A stretch of 64,000 nucleotides of DNA from Enterocloster alcoholdehydrogenati (GCF_013282095.1 NZ_BLTJ01000012.1:60389-124388), one strand, 5' to 3'. Counted from the stretch's first letter, positions 37,669 to 45,272 are shown. Numbers and translations are program-made. Notes: a model not told the origin generated them from the letters alone.

Positions 37669-37701
37669 ATTATAGCCCTTTAAACCTACTAAGTCAATAG
37701 G
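37669..37701 (-). promoter_or_regulatory. Promoter and dyad operator of the met operon
   Basis: TTGACT (37692-37697), 17 nt, TATAAT (37669-37674). The -35 lies inside an imperfect 17-bp dyad, CCTACTAAGTCAATAGG (37685-37701), a likely site for the divergent Rrf2 regulator (inference). Confidence 0.7.
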
Positions 37702-37801
37702 ATTTTATGAATTGACACTATTTTATCTGATTTGTGTATTTCCAGCTTGCAAATCCATTATTTTTATACATAATATATAACTTCAGCACCATTTTTTCAC
37801 A

Positions 37802-37838
37802 TTGACAGAAAAATACAGACCGCATATAATTTCTGTAT
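37802..37838 (+). promoter_or_regulatory. Promoter of the Rrf2 gene with flanking inverted repeat
   Basis: TTGACA (37802-37807), 17 nt, TATAAT (37825-37830). ATACAGA (37813-37819) and TCTGTAT (37832-37838) flank the -10 as an inverted repeat, possibly an autoregulatory operator. Confidence 0.75.
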
Positions 37839-37870
37839 GTTTATAATCATTTTACACCGGAGGTGATTTC

Positions 37871-38335
37871 ATGCTGGTATCTACAAAAGGGCGATATGCT
37901 CTGCGCGTGATGATCGATCTGGCCGGACACAATGACGGCAGCCTCGTGAGGCTCCAGGACATTGCTGACCGGCAGCAGATCTCCGAAAAATATCTGGAAG
38001 GGATTTTGTCTGTTTTAAGCAAGGCAAACCTTGTCATTTCCTCCCGCGGCAAAGGCGGCGGCTACCGTCTGTCCCGTCCTTCCGCCGAATATACAGCCTG
38101 CCAGATCATAGAAACAATCGAAGGACGGATCGCCCCCATTTCCTGCCTGAAGGCTCCTGAAAACACCTGCGGACGCAGGCAGTTCTGCTGCACTCTTCCC
38201 ATGTGGGAACAGCTGGATCATCTGATCCGGGATTATCTGCAGAGCGTAACCCTTAAGGATCTGGCCGAAGGTGCGCTTTCCGATCTGCCATGCTCCTTAA
38301 GCTCCCCTTCCAACAACCATGTAAACCATCAATGA
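37871..38335 (+). CDS. Rrf2-family transcriptional regulator (CymR/IscR-like)
   Basis: About 154 residues. A winged-helix N-terminus (STKGRYALRVMIDLA, DIADRQQISEKYLEGILSVL, KGGGYRLSRP) is followed by a cysteine-rich segment, C-X7-C-X5-C-C (SCLKAPENTCGRRQFCC). Rrf2 proteins sense Fe-S clusters, NO or cysteine supply; CymR is the cysteine regulator of Bacillus. The Cys spacing differs slightly from IscR (C-X5-C-X5-C), so a cluster is possible but unproven. It is divergent from the sulfur-amino-acid operon, which supports a role there. GGAGGTGA precedes the ATG. Confidence 0.9.
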   Translation: MLVSTKGRYALRVMIDLAGHNDGSLVRLQDIADRQQISEKYLEGILSVLSKANLVISSRGKGGGYRLSRPSAEYTACQIIETIEGRIAPISCLKAPENTCGRRQFCCTLPMWEQLDHLIRDYLQSVTLKDLAEGALSDLPCSLSSPSNNHVNHQ

Positions 38336-38349
38336 TATTGGAGAACTCT

Positions 38350-39273
38350 ATGATATATTTTTCCCTGCAGACCCCATCCATCCCAACCCTTGAAGAGACT
38401 CAGGCGGTTGTCCAGGAGGTTCACCAGGACCTTCAGCAGCTGAAACCAAACGCTATTTTAGAAACAATCCGTTCCTGGACACCGGGCCTTTTATCCTTCA
38501 GCTACCGGCTCCTCTACGCCGCCATTATTATCATTATCGGAAACAGGATCGCCTTTTACCTTCGGCGTTTTTTAAAACGTACCTTTGACCGCATGGGAAT
38601 GGATCTTGGCCTGAGCAAGTTTCTTATTTCTCTTGCAAATGCCATTGCCTATGCCATCGTTATCTTTATGGCCCTGGAAAAAATCGGGATCCCATCCACC
38701 TCTATTATCGCCCTTTTAGGCTCCGCCACCCTGGCTATTGGCCTGTCTCTTCAGGAAAGCCTGGGAAATTTTGCCGGAGGCATCCTCATCCTGGTGATGC
38801 GGCCCTTTGGCATCCATGATTATATTGTGTCTGAGGGCGTGGAGGGAAAGGTCTTAAATATCGGTCTTGTATACACCACTCTTCTGACGGTTGACAACCG
38901 ACGGATCACCATTCCCAATGGTACCCTGTCAAATGCTGTGATCACCAATGTCACGGCACAGGAAAAGCGGCGTATTGACCTGACCATTGGTATCAGCTAT
39001 TCCTCCGATCTGAAAAAAGCCAAGGCTATCCTAGAGCGTATTTACCGGGAGGATCCCCAGATCCTGCAGGATGAGCCCATCACGGTATACGTCGACCAGC
39101 TGGCCGACAGTTCTGTGATCCTGGGCTCCCGCGGCTGGGCTGCTACGGAGGATTACTGGGCAGCCCGCTGGCGCATTATTGAAAAAACCAAGCTGGAATT
39201 TGATGACGCCGGCATTGAGATTCCCTATAATCAGATGGATGTAAATATTTTTCAAAAAACTATTGACAAATAA
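38350..39273 (+). CDS. mscS: MscS-family mechanosensitive channel
   Basis: About 307 residues. Three membrane helices fill the first ~170 residues. The pore helix region is IALLGSATLAIGLSLQESLGNFAGGILI and the beta domain contains GVEGKVLNIGLVYTTLLT. It opens under hypo-osmotic stress. ATG 38350 has GGAG 7 nt upstream; an earlier in-frame ATG overlaps the Rrf2 gene and lacks a ribosome site. The promoter of the following tRNA overlaps its last codons. Confidence 0.92.
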   Translation: MIYFSLQTPSIPTLEETQAVVQEVHQDLQQLKPNAILETIRSWTPGLLSFSYRLLYAAIIIIIGNRIAFYLRRFLKRTFDRMGMDLGLSKFLISLANAIAYAIVIFMALEKIGIPSTSIIALLGSATLAIGLSLQESLGNFAGGILILVMRPFGIHDYIVSEGVEGKVLNIGLVYTTLLTVDNRRITIPNGTLSNAVITNVTAQEKRRIDLTIGISYSSDLKKAKAILERIYREDPQILQDEPITVYVDQLADSSVILGSRGWAATEDYWAARWRIIEKTKLEFDDAGIEIPYNQMDVNIFQKTIDK

Positions 39274-39291
39274 GCTGCCATACCATATAAT
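39263..39291 (+). promoter_or_regulatory. Consensus promoter of tRNA-Lys copy 2
   Basis: TTGACA (39263-39268), 17 nt, TATAAT (39286-39291). The -35 lies in the last codons of the mscS-like gene. Confidence 0.9.
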
Positions 39292-39323
39292 GTCTATCGT
39301 GTCACACAACAGCACATAGATAT

Positions 39324-39396
39324 GCGCCTCTAGCTCAGCTGGTAGAGCAGTAGACTCTTAATCTATTTGTCCAGGGTTCGAATCCCTGGAGGCGCA
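39324..39396 (+). tRNA. tRNA-Lys(CTT), copy 2
   Basis: 73 nt with full cloverleaf, acceptor GCGCCTC/GAGGCGC, anticodon CTT and discriminator A. It matches copy 1 (28663-28735, opposite strand) at 72 of 73 positions. Confidence 0.97.
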
Positions 39397-39399
39397 CTG

Positions 39400-39448
39400 A
39401 GAGGTCTGATTTTGCAGATATTGGAAGCTGCGGGGTCGGACTTTTCTT
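39400..39448 (+). terminator. Terminator of tRNA-Lys copy 2
   Basis: GGTCTGATTTTGCAG pairs with CTGCGGGGTCGGACT, then TTTTCTTT. It shares 43 identical nt with the copy-1 terminator. Confidence 0.8.
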
Positions 39449-39464
39449 TATATGACAGATATGC

Positions 39465-39504
39465 AAGCCTTCCCGCATCAAAACAGGCGGGGAGGCTTTT
39501 TTAT
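39465..39504 (+). terminator. Second hairpin terminator upstream of the MATE gene
   Basis: AAGCCTTCCCGC pairs with GCGGGGAGGCTT (one G-U), loop 10 nt, followed by TTTTTTATT. It lies 28 bp before the MATE start, so read-through from the tRNA promoter would meet two terminators. Confidence 0.8.
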
Positions 39505-39532
39505 TCTCACAAACACAAAAAGGAGCGTTCCA

Positions 39533-40876
39533 ATGGAAGAAAATCAACTCTTTTTAAAAGAAAAGCCGGTATTTCCCCTGCTGCTCTCCATGGCAGTGCC
39601 TGTTATGCTGTCCATGCTGATCAATTCTCTTTACAATATCGTGGACAGCATCTGGGTAGCCAAACTCGGTACGGATGCCATTACCGCAGTCTCTCTTGCA
39701 TTTCCCTTACAGAACATCATCATGGCCCTGGGAGTGGGACTGGGCGTAGGCGCCAGTTCCCTGATCTCCATGAGCCTGGGAGCCGGAAAGCGGGAACACG
39801 CAGACCATCTGGCCTCAGCGGGCCTTTTGCTGGCGCTGATCCACTGCCTTGTATTCATAGCAGCAGGTATTTTCATCACGCGCCCGTTTCTCCAGATGTT
39901 TACAAATGATCCGCAGATTCTGGACTGGGCCTGCAGCTACACCTTTATCGTCCTCTGCGTTTCCTTCGGGCAGATCCTGCAGATGTATATGGAAAAGCTC
40001 TTTCAGGGCGTCGGAAAAATGAAAACCACCATGTACCTGATGGCAAGCGGATGCATTATCAATATCATTCTGGATCCCATTCTTATCTTCGGCTGGTTCG
40101 GCGCGCCTGCCATGGGCGTTGCAGGCGCAGCTGTGGCTACGGTAATCGGACAGATCGGAGCCCTTATCCTTTATGTGGCTGTGTACCTGAAAATGCCCAT
40201 CGGCGTATCCATCCGGCCTCATCTCATGCGGCCGGACCGGGAACTCATCCGTTCCATCTACAGTATTGCTGTTCCCTCCAGCCTGATGCTGGCTATGCCG
40301 TCCCTTCTGACCGGGATCCTAAACGGCATCCTGGCTGCCTTCGGAAGCGTATATGTAGCTGTATTCGGCCTTTATTTTAAGCTCCAGAGCTTTGTAAACC
40401 TGCCCTCCAACGGCCTGATCCAGGGAATGCGTCCCATCATCAGCTATAATTACGGCGCCGGCGAACACGGGCGTGTGCGCCAGACCATCCGCTGCAGCCT
40501 GGGGATCACCGCCGTCATCACTCTGGCGGGAACTATTGGAGCCGTCTTCTTTCCCGGCCCCATCCTCAGGCTTTTTGACGCCGACAGCCAGCTGCTGCTG
40601 TACGGCATACCGGCGCTGCGCATTATCGGACTGAGTTTCCTGATCTCCACCGCAGGCATCGTTGTTCCCGGCGTATTTGAGGCCATTGGCCGGGGAAAGG
40701 AATCCCTGATCATCTCGCTTCTGCGCCAGCTTATTATCATCGTGCCTCTGGGATGGATCCTGTCGCGCTTTTTGGGCCCTACCGGCATATGGATCGCCTT
40801 TCCGGCGGCAGAAGCAGCAGCGGCCGTAGCGGCGTGGAAAATGCTTGGGAGAATCGGCAAAAAGCAGGTTTCCTAA
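39533..40876 (+). CDS. MATE-family efflux transporter
   Basis: About 447 residues with twelve membrane helices in two six-helix halves. The first half has PLLLSMAVPVMLSMLINSLYNIVDSIWV and the second has PSNGLIQGMRPIISYNYGAG, typical of NorM/DinF-like Na+ or H+ antiporters. The substrate is unknown. ATG 39533 has AAAGGAG upstream; the frame extends 27 codons further back through a terminator hairpin, which is judged accidental. No promoter other than the tRNA-Lys one is obvious. Confidence 0.92.
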   Translation: MEENQLFLKEKPVFPLLLSMAVPVMLSMLINSLYNIVDSIWVAKLGTDAITAVSLAFPLQNIIMALGVGLGVGASSLISMSLGAGKREHADHLASAGLLLALIHCLVFIAAGIFITRPFLQMFTNDPQILDWACSYTFIVLCVSFGQILQMYMEKLFQGVGKMKTTMYLMASGCIINIILDPILIFGWFGAPAMGVAGAAVATVIGQIGALILYVAVYLKMPIGVSIRPHLMRPDRELIRSIYSIAVPSSLMLAMPSLLTGILNGILAAFGSVYVAVFGLYFKLQSFVNLPSNGLIQGMRPIISYNYGAGEHGRVRQTIRCSLGITAVITLAGTIGAVFFPGPILRLFDADSQLLLYGIPALRIIGLSFLISTAGIVVPGVFEAIGRGKESLIISLLRQLIIIVPLGWILSRFLGPTGIWIAFPAAEAAAAVAAWKMLGRIGKKQVS

Positions 40877-40890
40877 AATCCATTTTCACA

Positions 40891-40919
40891 TTGACAACTC
40901 CCCCATTTAATGATATAAA
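40891..40919 (+). promoter_or_regulatory. Promoter of the tRNA-Lys relic
   Basis: TTGACA (40891-40896), 17 nt, TATAAA (40914-40919), the same design as the two intact tRNA-Lys promoters. Confidence 0.8.
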
Positions 40920-40932
40920 ATAATTGATTTAT

Positions 40933-40979
40933 GCGTCTTTTTAATGATTTATGCAGCCGGTTATGATTCATAGAGGCGC
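40933..40979 (+). pseudogene. tRNA-Lys relic (47 nt) with intact acceptor-like stem
   Basis: The 5' end GCGTCTT and 3' end GAGGCGC still pair over 7 bp (two G-U), like the acceptor of tRNA-Lys. The last 21 nt match the T-arm and acceptor end of tRNA-Lys at 15 of 21 positions. The D arm and anticodon arm are gone. A tRNA-type promoter lies upstream and a diverged copy of the tRNA-Lys terminator follows. It could be a decayed tRNA or a small RNA derived from one. Confidence 0.6.
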
Positions 40980-40983
40980 GCTC

Positions 40984-41038
40984 AAAGGTCGGACTTTGCA
41001 GGTACTCAAGAAGCTGCTGAGTCGGACTTTTCTTTTTT
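40984..41038 (+). terminator. Terminator copy behind the tRNA-Lys relic
   Basis: AAAGGTCGGACTTTGCAG pairs imperfectly with CTGCTGAGTCGGACTTTT, followed by CTTTTTT. It is a diverged version of the two tRNA-Lys terminators and lies just before the ribosome site of the next gene. Confidence 0.75.
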
Positions 41039-41055
41039 ATAAGGAGGAATTTTCT

Positions 41056-41748
41056 GTGAAATATATTCATCGGCTGGCAGGCGTCTTTATGGCGTTCTGT
41101 CTGATGATCCTGTTATTTGTAACCTCTGTGGAAGCGGTCGTCTACTGGACGCCGGGATATTTTGAAAAGGAATACACAAAATATCAGGTGCTGGACGACC
41201 TGCCGCCTATGACTATGGAAGACCTTCTGGATGTGACGGATCAGATGATGGCCTACCTGCGGGGAGACAGAGCAGATCTCCACGTCATGACCGTCATAGG
41301 CGGACAGGAGCGTGAATTTTTTAATGCACGGGAAATCGCCCACATGGAGGATGTAAGGGGACTGTTTCTGGCCGCTATTTCCATCCGCCGGATATGTTTG
41401 CTGCTGTGTGCGGCAGTTCTTTTATTTATGGCTGTTTCAAAAGCAGATTTTAAGCGGGTTCTCCCCCCTTCCCTCTGTCTTGGTACCGGATTGTTTTTCG
41501 GTGTAATCGCAGCCCTTACCGCGGTCATTTCCACGGACTTTACAAAATACTTTATCATGTTCCACCACATTTTCTTTAACAATGACCTGTGGATTCTGGA
41601 TCCTGCCACCGATATGCTTATAAATATTGTACCTGAGGGTTTTTTCATGGATACAGCCGGCCGGATCGCCTTTACCTTTGGCAGCCTGTCCCTGATCCTG
41701 TTTGCCGTCTGCCTGACCCTGACTATTAAAAACAAGCGCCGCCCATAG
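41056..41748 (+). CDS. TIGR01906/DUF1461-family integral membrane protein
   Basis: About 230 residues. The start is GTG 41056 with AAGGAGG 8 nt upstream. There are four membrane helices: one at the N-terminus and three in the C-terminal half, around LLLCAAVLLFMAV. A soluble segment (about 40-110) has the pattern MTMEDLLDVTDQMMAYLRG and FNAREIAHMEDVR, typical of the family. The function is not known. It is 10 bp upstream of a D,D-carboxypeptidase and probably co-transcribed. Confidence 0.85.
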   Translation: MKYIHRLAGVFMAFCLMILLFVTSVEAVVYWTPGYFEKEYTKYQVLDDLPPMTMEDLLDVTDQMMAYLRGDRADLHVMTVIGGQEREFFNAREIAHMEDVRGLFLAAISIRRICLLLCAAVLLFMAVSKADFKRVLPPSLCLGTGLFFGVIAALTAVISTDFTKYFIMFHHIFFNNDLWILDPATDMLINIVPEGFFMDTAGRIAFTFGSLSLILFAVCLTLTIKNKRRP

Positions 41749-41758
41749 GAGTATGACT

Positions 41759-43318
41759 ATGAAACGACTTTTTCCCCTGATCCTCTGCCTGTGCCTCATC
41801 CTGGGCCTTACGCCCCGGACCGTCCTGGCAGCTTCTCCCTGGCCCTCCAATGTTTCCATTGAAGCGGATGGCGGTATCCTGATGGATGCTGACACCGGTA
41901 CTATTCTATATGGAAAGAATGAGAACCAGGCCTACTATCCTGCCAGTATCACCAAGATCCTTACAGCCCTGATCGTACTGGAAAAATGTGATCTGGATGA
42001 AATGGTCACCTTTTCCCATGACGACGTTTATAACGTGGAGGCGGGAAGCAGTACGGCAGGGATTGATGAAGGGGACGTTCTGACGGTGCGTGACTGCCTG
42101 TACGCCCTGCTTCTGGCCTCTGCCAATGAAAGCGCCAATGCCCTGGCCTGCCATGTAAGCGGCTCCAGAGAGGCTTTTGCTGAGCTGATGAACGAAAAAG
42201 CCGCAAGCCTTGGCTGCACGGGCAGCCACTTTGCTAATCCCAGCGGCTTAAATGACGAAAATCACTACACCACCGCCCACGACATGGCCCTGATCGCCCA
42301 GGCAGCTATTAAAAATCCCACGTTTGTGGAGATCAGCGGTACCCGAAGCTATCAGCTGGCTCCTACAAAGAAAAATCCTGAGGGAGGATATGTTGCCAAC
42401 CATCACAATATGATAAAGAAAAATACGGCAGTTACCTATCCAGGAGCATTTGCGGGAAAGACGGGATATACTTCCCTGGCAGGCAATACCCTGGTAACCT
42501 GTGCCAAACGTGATGGAATTACCCTGATCGCTGTGGTGTTAAACGGCCATCAGACCCACTACCGGGATACGAAAGCGATGCTTGATTTTGGTTTTTCCAA
42601 TTTTCAGTCCTTAAAGGCAGCAGATCACGAGACCGCTTATCCGTCTCTGAAAAACGATATGACCATCGCCGGGATGACGGCAAAGGACAGCATTTCCCTG
42701 TCTCTGGATCCTAACAGCCGAGTGATCCTGCCCAAGGATGCGGTCTTTTCCGACCTGACTCCCAGTCTCTCCTATGAGCTGGATCAGAACGCGCCGGAAA
42801 ATGCCATCGCCCGTATCTCCTATTCTTATGATGGCCATGAGGTCGGAAAAGTGTATCTGTGTACAGCAGCCCCCACAGCCGCAAACAGACAGGCGCGATC
42901 CGCCGCCGAAAACCAAAGCGGAACTGCTGCAAAAGACAGCCCGCATAACGCAGAGCCCCCGGACAGCAACGCAGCAGACAGCCCTCAAAGTTCTGACGCC
43001 CCAGGCAGCAGGAATACCCGCAGCCAGAACCAGCCAGACGGTTTTCCCGACCGTTTTTTCGGACTGCCCCTGTGGCTGGGAGTGTGTCTGGCAGGCGGAG
43101 CCGTCCTGATCCTTGCCATCATCCTTTTCCTGATCCTCCATGGCCGTAAAAAAGAACAGGATGATCTTCTGCGCCGCCGTCAGCGGCGATTGGAGCGGTT
43201 GGAGGATATGGGCTTTTCTTCCTCCGATTTTGACCAGATGCTTTCACAAAAGCGCAGCTCCATGCCATCCTACCGCCGCAGAAAGACCCGCCTGCCAAAG
43301 CGTACCCGCCGTAAATAA
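41759..43318 (+). CDS. dacF: D-alanyl-D-alanine carboxypeptidase (DacF/PBP5 family)
   Basis: About 519 residues. A signal peptide (about 1-25) precedes the peptidase S11 domain with SITK (catalytic Ser), SAN and KTGYTS. It trims the terminal D-Ala of peptidoglycan stem peptides. After the PBP5-C-like beta domain comes a low-complexity Ala/Ser/Asn/Gln-rich linker (about 375-425), a membrane helix (about 432-455) and a basic tail (RRRQRRLERLEDMG), which is unlike the usual amphipathic anchor. ATG 41759 has GGAG 7 nt upstream; the ATG at 41753 is too close. Confidence 0.93.
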   Translation: MKRLFPLILCLCLILGLTPRTVLAASPWPSNVSIEADGGILMDADTGTILYGKNENQAYYPASITKILTALIVLEKCDLDEMVTFSHDDVYNVEAGSSTAGIDEGDVLTVRDCLYALLLASANESANALACHVSGSREAFAELMNEKAASLGCTGSHFANPSGLNDENHYTTAHDMALIAQAAIKNPTFVEISGTRSYQLAPTKKNPEGGYVANHHNMIKKNTAVTYPGAFAGKTGYTSLAGNTLVTCAKRDGITLIAVVLNGHQTHYRDTKAMLDFGFSNFQSLKAADHETAYPSLKNDMTIAGMTAKDSISLSLDPNSRVILPKDAVFSDLTPSLSYELDQNAPENAIARISYSYDGHEVGKVYLCTAAPTAANRQARSAAENQSGTAAKDSPHNAEPPDSNAADSPQSSDAPGSRNTRSQNQPDGFPDRFFGLPLWLGVCLAGGAVLILAIILFLILHGRKKEQDDLLRRRQRRLERLEDMGFSSSDFDQMLSQKRSSMPSYRRRKTRLPKRTRRK

Positions 43319-43320
43319 AA

Positions 43321-43343
43321 CAGCCGGGGTTCATCCCCGGCTG
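43321..43343 (+). terminator. Hairpin after dacF
   Basis: CAGCCGGGG pairs with CCCCGGCTG around a 5-nt loop. There is no T tract, so termination is probably partial and the kinase gene may be read through. Confidence 0.45.
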
Positions 43344-43368
43344 CCCCTGCCATCAAAAGGAGAAAAAC

Positions 43369-44490
43369 ATGACTGCCCTCCACCTCCCTCTTCCACGGGA
43401 ACCCTTTCATATAAAAAAAGCAATCCTGGAAACCATCCGCGCCCTGCCTACTACCATTGTCTACATGGCGGCAGCTACCCTCGTTTCCACCCTTATGTTT
43501 CATTTCACCGATAACCTGATCAATGTATCCCTTGTATACATTTTGGCTATCATCCTCAACGCCAGGGCCACCAGCTGCTACGGCGCGGGCATCATTGCCT
43601 CACTCTACAGCGTCTTTTGGGTTAATTTTGCCTTCAGTGTGCCGTATATGAAGCTGAATTTTACACTCAGCGGCTATCCTCTCACGTTTCTTGGGATGAC
43701 CTTTATCTCCTGCTTTACCAGCAGCATCTGCATCATGATCTCCCGTCAGACCGCCCTCATCCGGGAACAGGACCGAAAGCTTATGAACGCGGAAAAGGAA
43801 ACCATGCGGGCGAATCTGCTGCGGGCCGTATCCCATGACCTGCGCACTCCCCTGACCACCATCATAGGCTCCAGCGCCACCTACCTGGAACGCGAGGACT
43901 CGATGTCAGCCACGGAAAAACGCCAGCTGGTAGCAAACATTGAAGAGGACGCCCAATGGCTTTTAAATATGGTGGAAAATCTTCTGTCCGTCACCCGGAT
44001 TCAGGACTCCAGCGGTTCCCTGGCTGTTGTAAAAAGCGAAGAACCCTTAGAGGAAGTCATTTCCGAGGCTGTACAGCGTTTCCGCAAGCGGTTCCCTGAC
44101 GCTTTGGTCCGCGTCACCATCCCCGGCGCCTTCATCATGGTTCCCATGGATGCAAAGCTCATTGAGCAGGTGATCAACAACCTGCTGGAAAATGCCCTTT
44201 TCCACTCCGAAAGCCATGAACCGATCGATCTCATTGCCCGGACAGAAAACGGCGTACTTTTCATTACCATCAAAGACTATGGAAAAGGCATCGATTCCAG
44301 CCGCTTTCCCACCCTCTTTGACGGCGGCGGCGTATGCACCAATCAGAGCGGAGACGGACGCAAGGGAATGGGAATCGGTCTTTCTATCTGCAAAACCATT
44401 ATAAATGCTCACGGCGGTTCCATAGAAGCCGCCAACCACGCAAGCGGAGCAATGTTTACCTTTACCTTACCAGACTGGAGGGAATACTGA
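43369..44490 (+). CDS. KdpD-like sensor histidine kinase (DUF4118, no Kdp sensor domain)
   Basis: About 373 residues. Four membrane helices (DUF4118-like, about 25-125) precede HisKA with VSHDLRTPLTTI and an ATPase domain (INNLLENALFH, KDYGKGID, GMGIGLSICKTII). It resembles the C-terminal half of KdpD. The N-terminal KdpD sensor and universal-stress domains are absent. GGAG precedes the ATG. It forms a pair with the next gene. No kdpFABC lies in the window. Confidence 0.92.
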   Translation: MTALHLPLPREPFHIKKAILETIRALPTTIVYMAAATLVSTLMFHFTDNLINVSLVYILAIILNARATSCYGAGIIASLYSVFWVNFAFSVPYMKLNFTLSGYPLTFLGMTFISCFTSSICIMISRQTALIREQDRKLMNAEKETMRANLLRAVSHDLRTPLTTIIGSSATYLEREDSMSATEKRQLVANIEEDAQWLLNMVENLLSVTRIQDSSGSLAVVKSEEPLEEVISEAVQRFRKRFPDALVRVTIPGAFIMVPMDAKLIEQVINNLLENALFHSESHEPIDLIARTENGVLFITIKDYGKGIDSSRFPTLFDGGGVCTNQSGDGRKGMGIGLSICKTIINAHGGSIEAANHASGAMFTFTLPDWREY

Positions 44491-44492
44491 TT

Positions 44493-45185
44493 ATGTCAAC
44501 AAAAGCAAATATCATTATTATTGAAGATGAAAGAAACATATGCAGCTTTATCAGCCGTGTCTTAGAGCCCGAAGGTTACCGGGTCATTACAGCCGCCACC
44601 GGACGGGAAGGCCTGCAGCACATTACCTCCGACCACCCGGATCTGATCCTTTTGGATCTGGGCCTGCCGGATATGGACGGTCTTAAGCTCATCGAAAGTG
44701 TACGTTCCTGGAGCACAACTCCTATTATCGTTATTTCCGCCCGCACCATGGAAACCAGCAAGGTAGAGGCCCTGGATATGGGCGCTGACGATTATCTGAC
44801 CAAACCCTTCGGCACCGGAGAGCTCTTAGCCCGCATCCGCACTGCCCTGCGCCATGCTCAACGAGGCCAGACCCATTCTGCCTCCCGTTATGAAGTGGGA
44901 GAACTATCCATTGACTTTGAACGCCGTCTGGTAAAGGTAAAAGGCCGTGAAGTCCATCTGACCCAGATCGAATATAAGCTGGTCTGCCTGCTGGCACAGA
45001 ACGCCGGACGGGTCATGACCTATGAATCCATTATCACTAAAATCTGGGGCCCCTATGCGGACAGCAACAATCAGATCCTCCGCGTCAATATGGCACACAT
45101 CCGCCGGAAGCTGGAGGAAAATCCCGCAGAACCCCAGTACATATTTACTGAAATCGGCGTCGGCTACCGGATGCGTGAGGAATGA
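44493..45185 (+). CDS. KdpE-like OmpR-family response regulator
   Basis: About 230 residues. The receiver has IIEDERN, phospho-Asp in LILLDLGLPDMDG and Lys in DYLTKPFG. The winged-helix domain follows (VHLTQIEYKLVCLLAQNAGRVM, LRVNMAHIRRKLE). ATG 44493 is 2 nt after the kinase stop, with GGAGGG in the kinase end. The target genes are unknown; potassium control is only suggested by similarity. Confidence 0.94.
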   Translation: MSTKANIIIIEDERNICSFISRVLEPEGYRVITAATGREGLQHITSDHPDLILLDLGLPDMDGLKLIESVRSWSTTPIIVISARTMETSKVEALDMGADDYLTKPFGTGELLARIRTALRHAQRGQTHSASRYEVGELSIDFERRLVKVKGREVHLTQIEYKLVCLLAQNAGRVMTYESIITKIWGPYADSNNQILRVNMAHIRRKLEENPAEPQYIFTEIGVGYRMREE

Positions 45186-45234
45186 TCCCGGAACGGGAGG
45201 GCATCATGGCCGCACCAGATCTTTTTCCGATGCA

Positions 45235-45272
45235 AAAAAGCCTGCCTATGACTTTTTAGGCAGGTTTTTTCT
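45235..45272. terminator. Bidirectional terminator between convergent genes
   Basis: CCTGCCTA (45241-45248) pairs with TAGGCAGG (45257-45264), with T runs on both strands. It includes the stop codon of the exonuclease gene. Confidence 0.85.

Noticed and set aside
37407..37870. S-box, T-box or other known riboswitch upstream of metN
   Set aside because: I saw no SAM-riboswitch core and no T-box sequence; the leader ORF and terminator explain the structure better.
39452..39532. 27-codon N-terminal extension of the MATE protein, or a leader peptide
   Set aside because: It runs through the terminator hairpin, is not hydrophobic and the internal ATG has a far better ribosome site.
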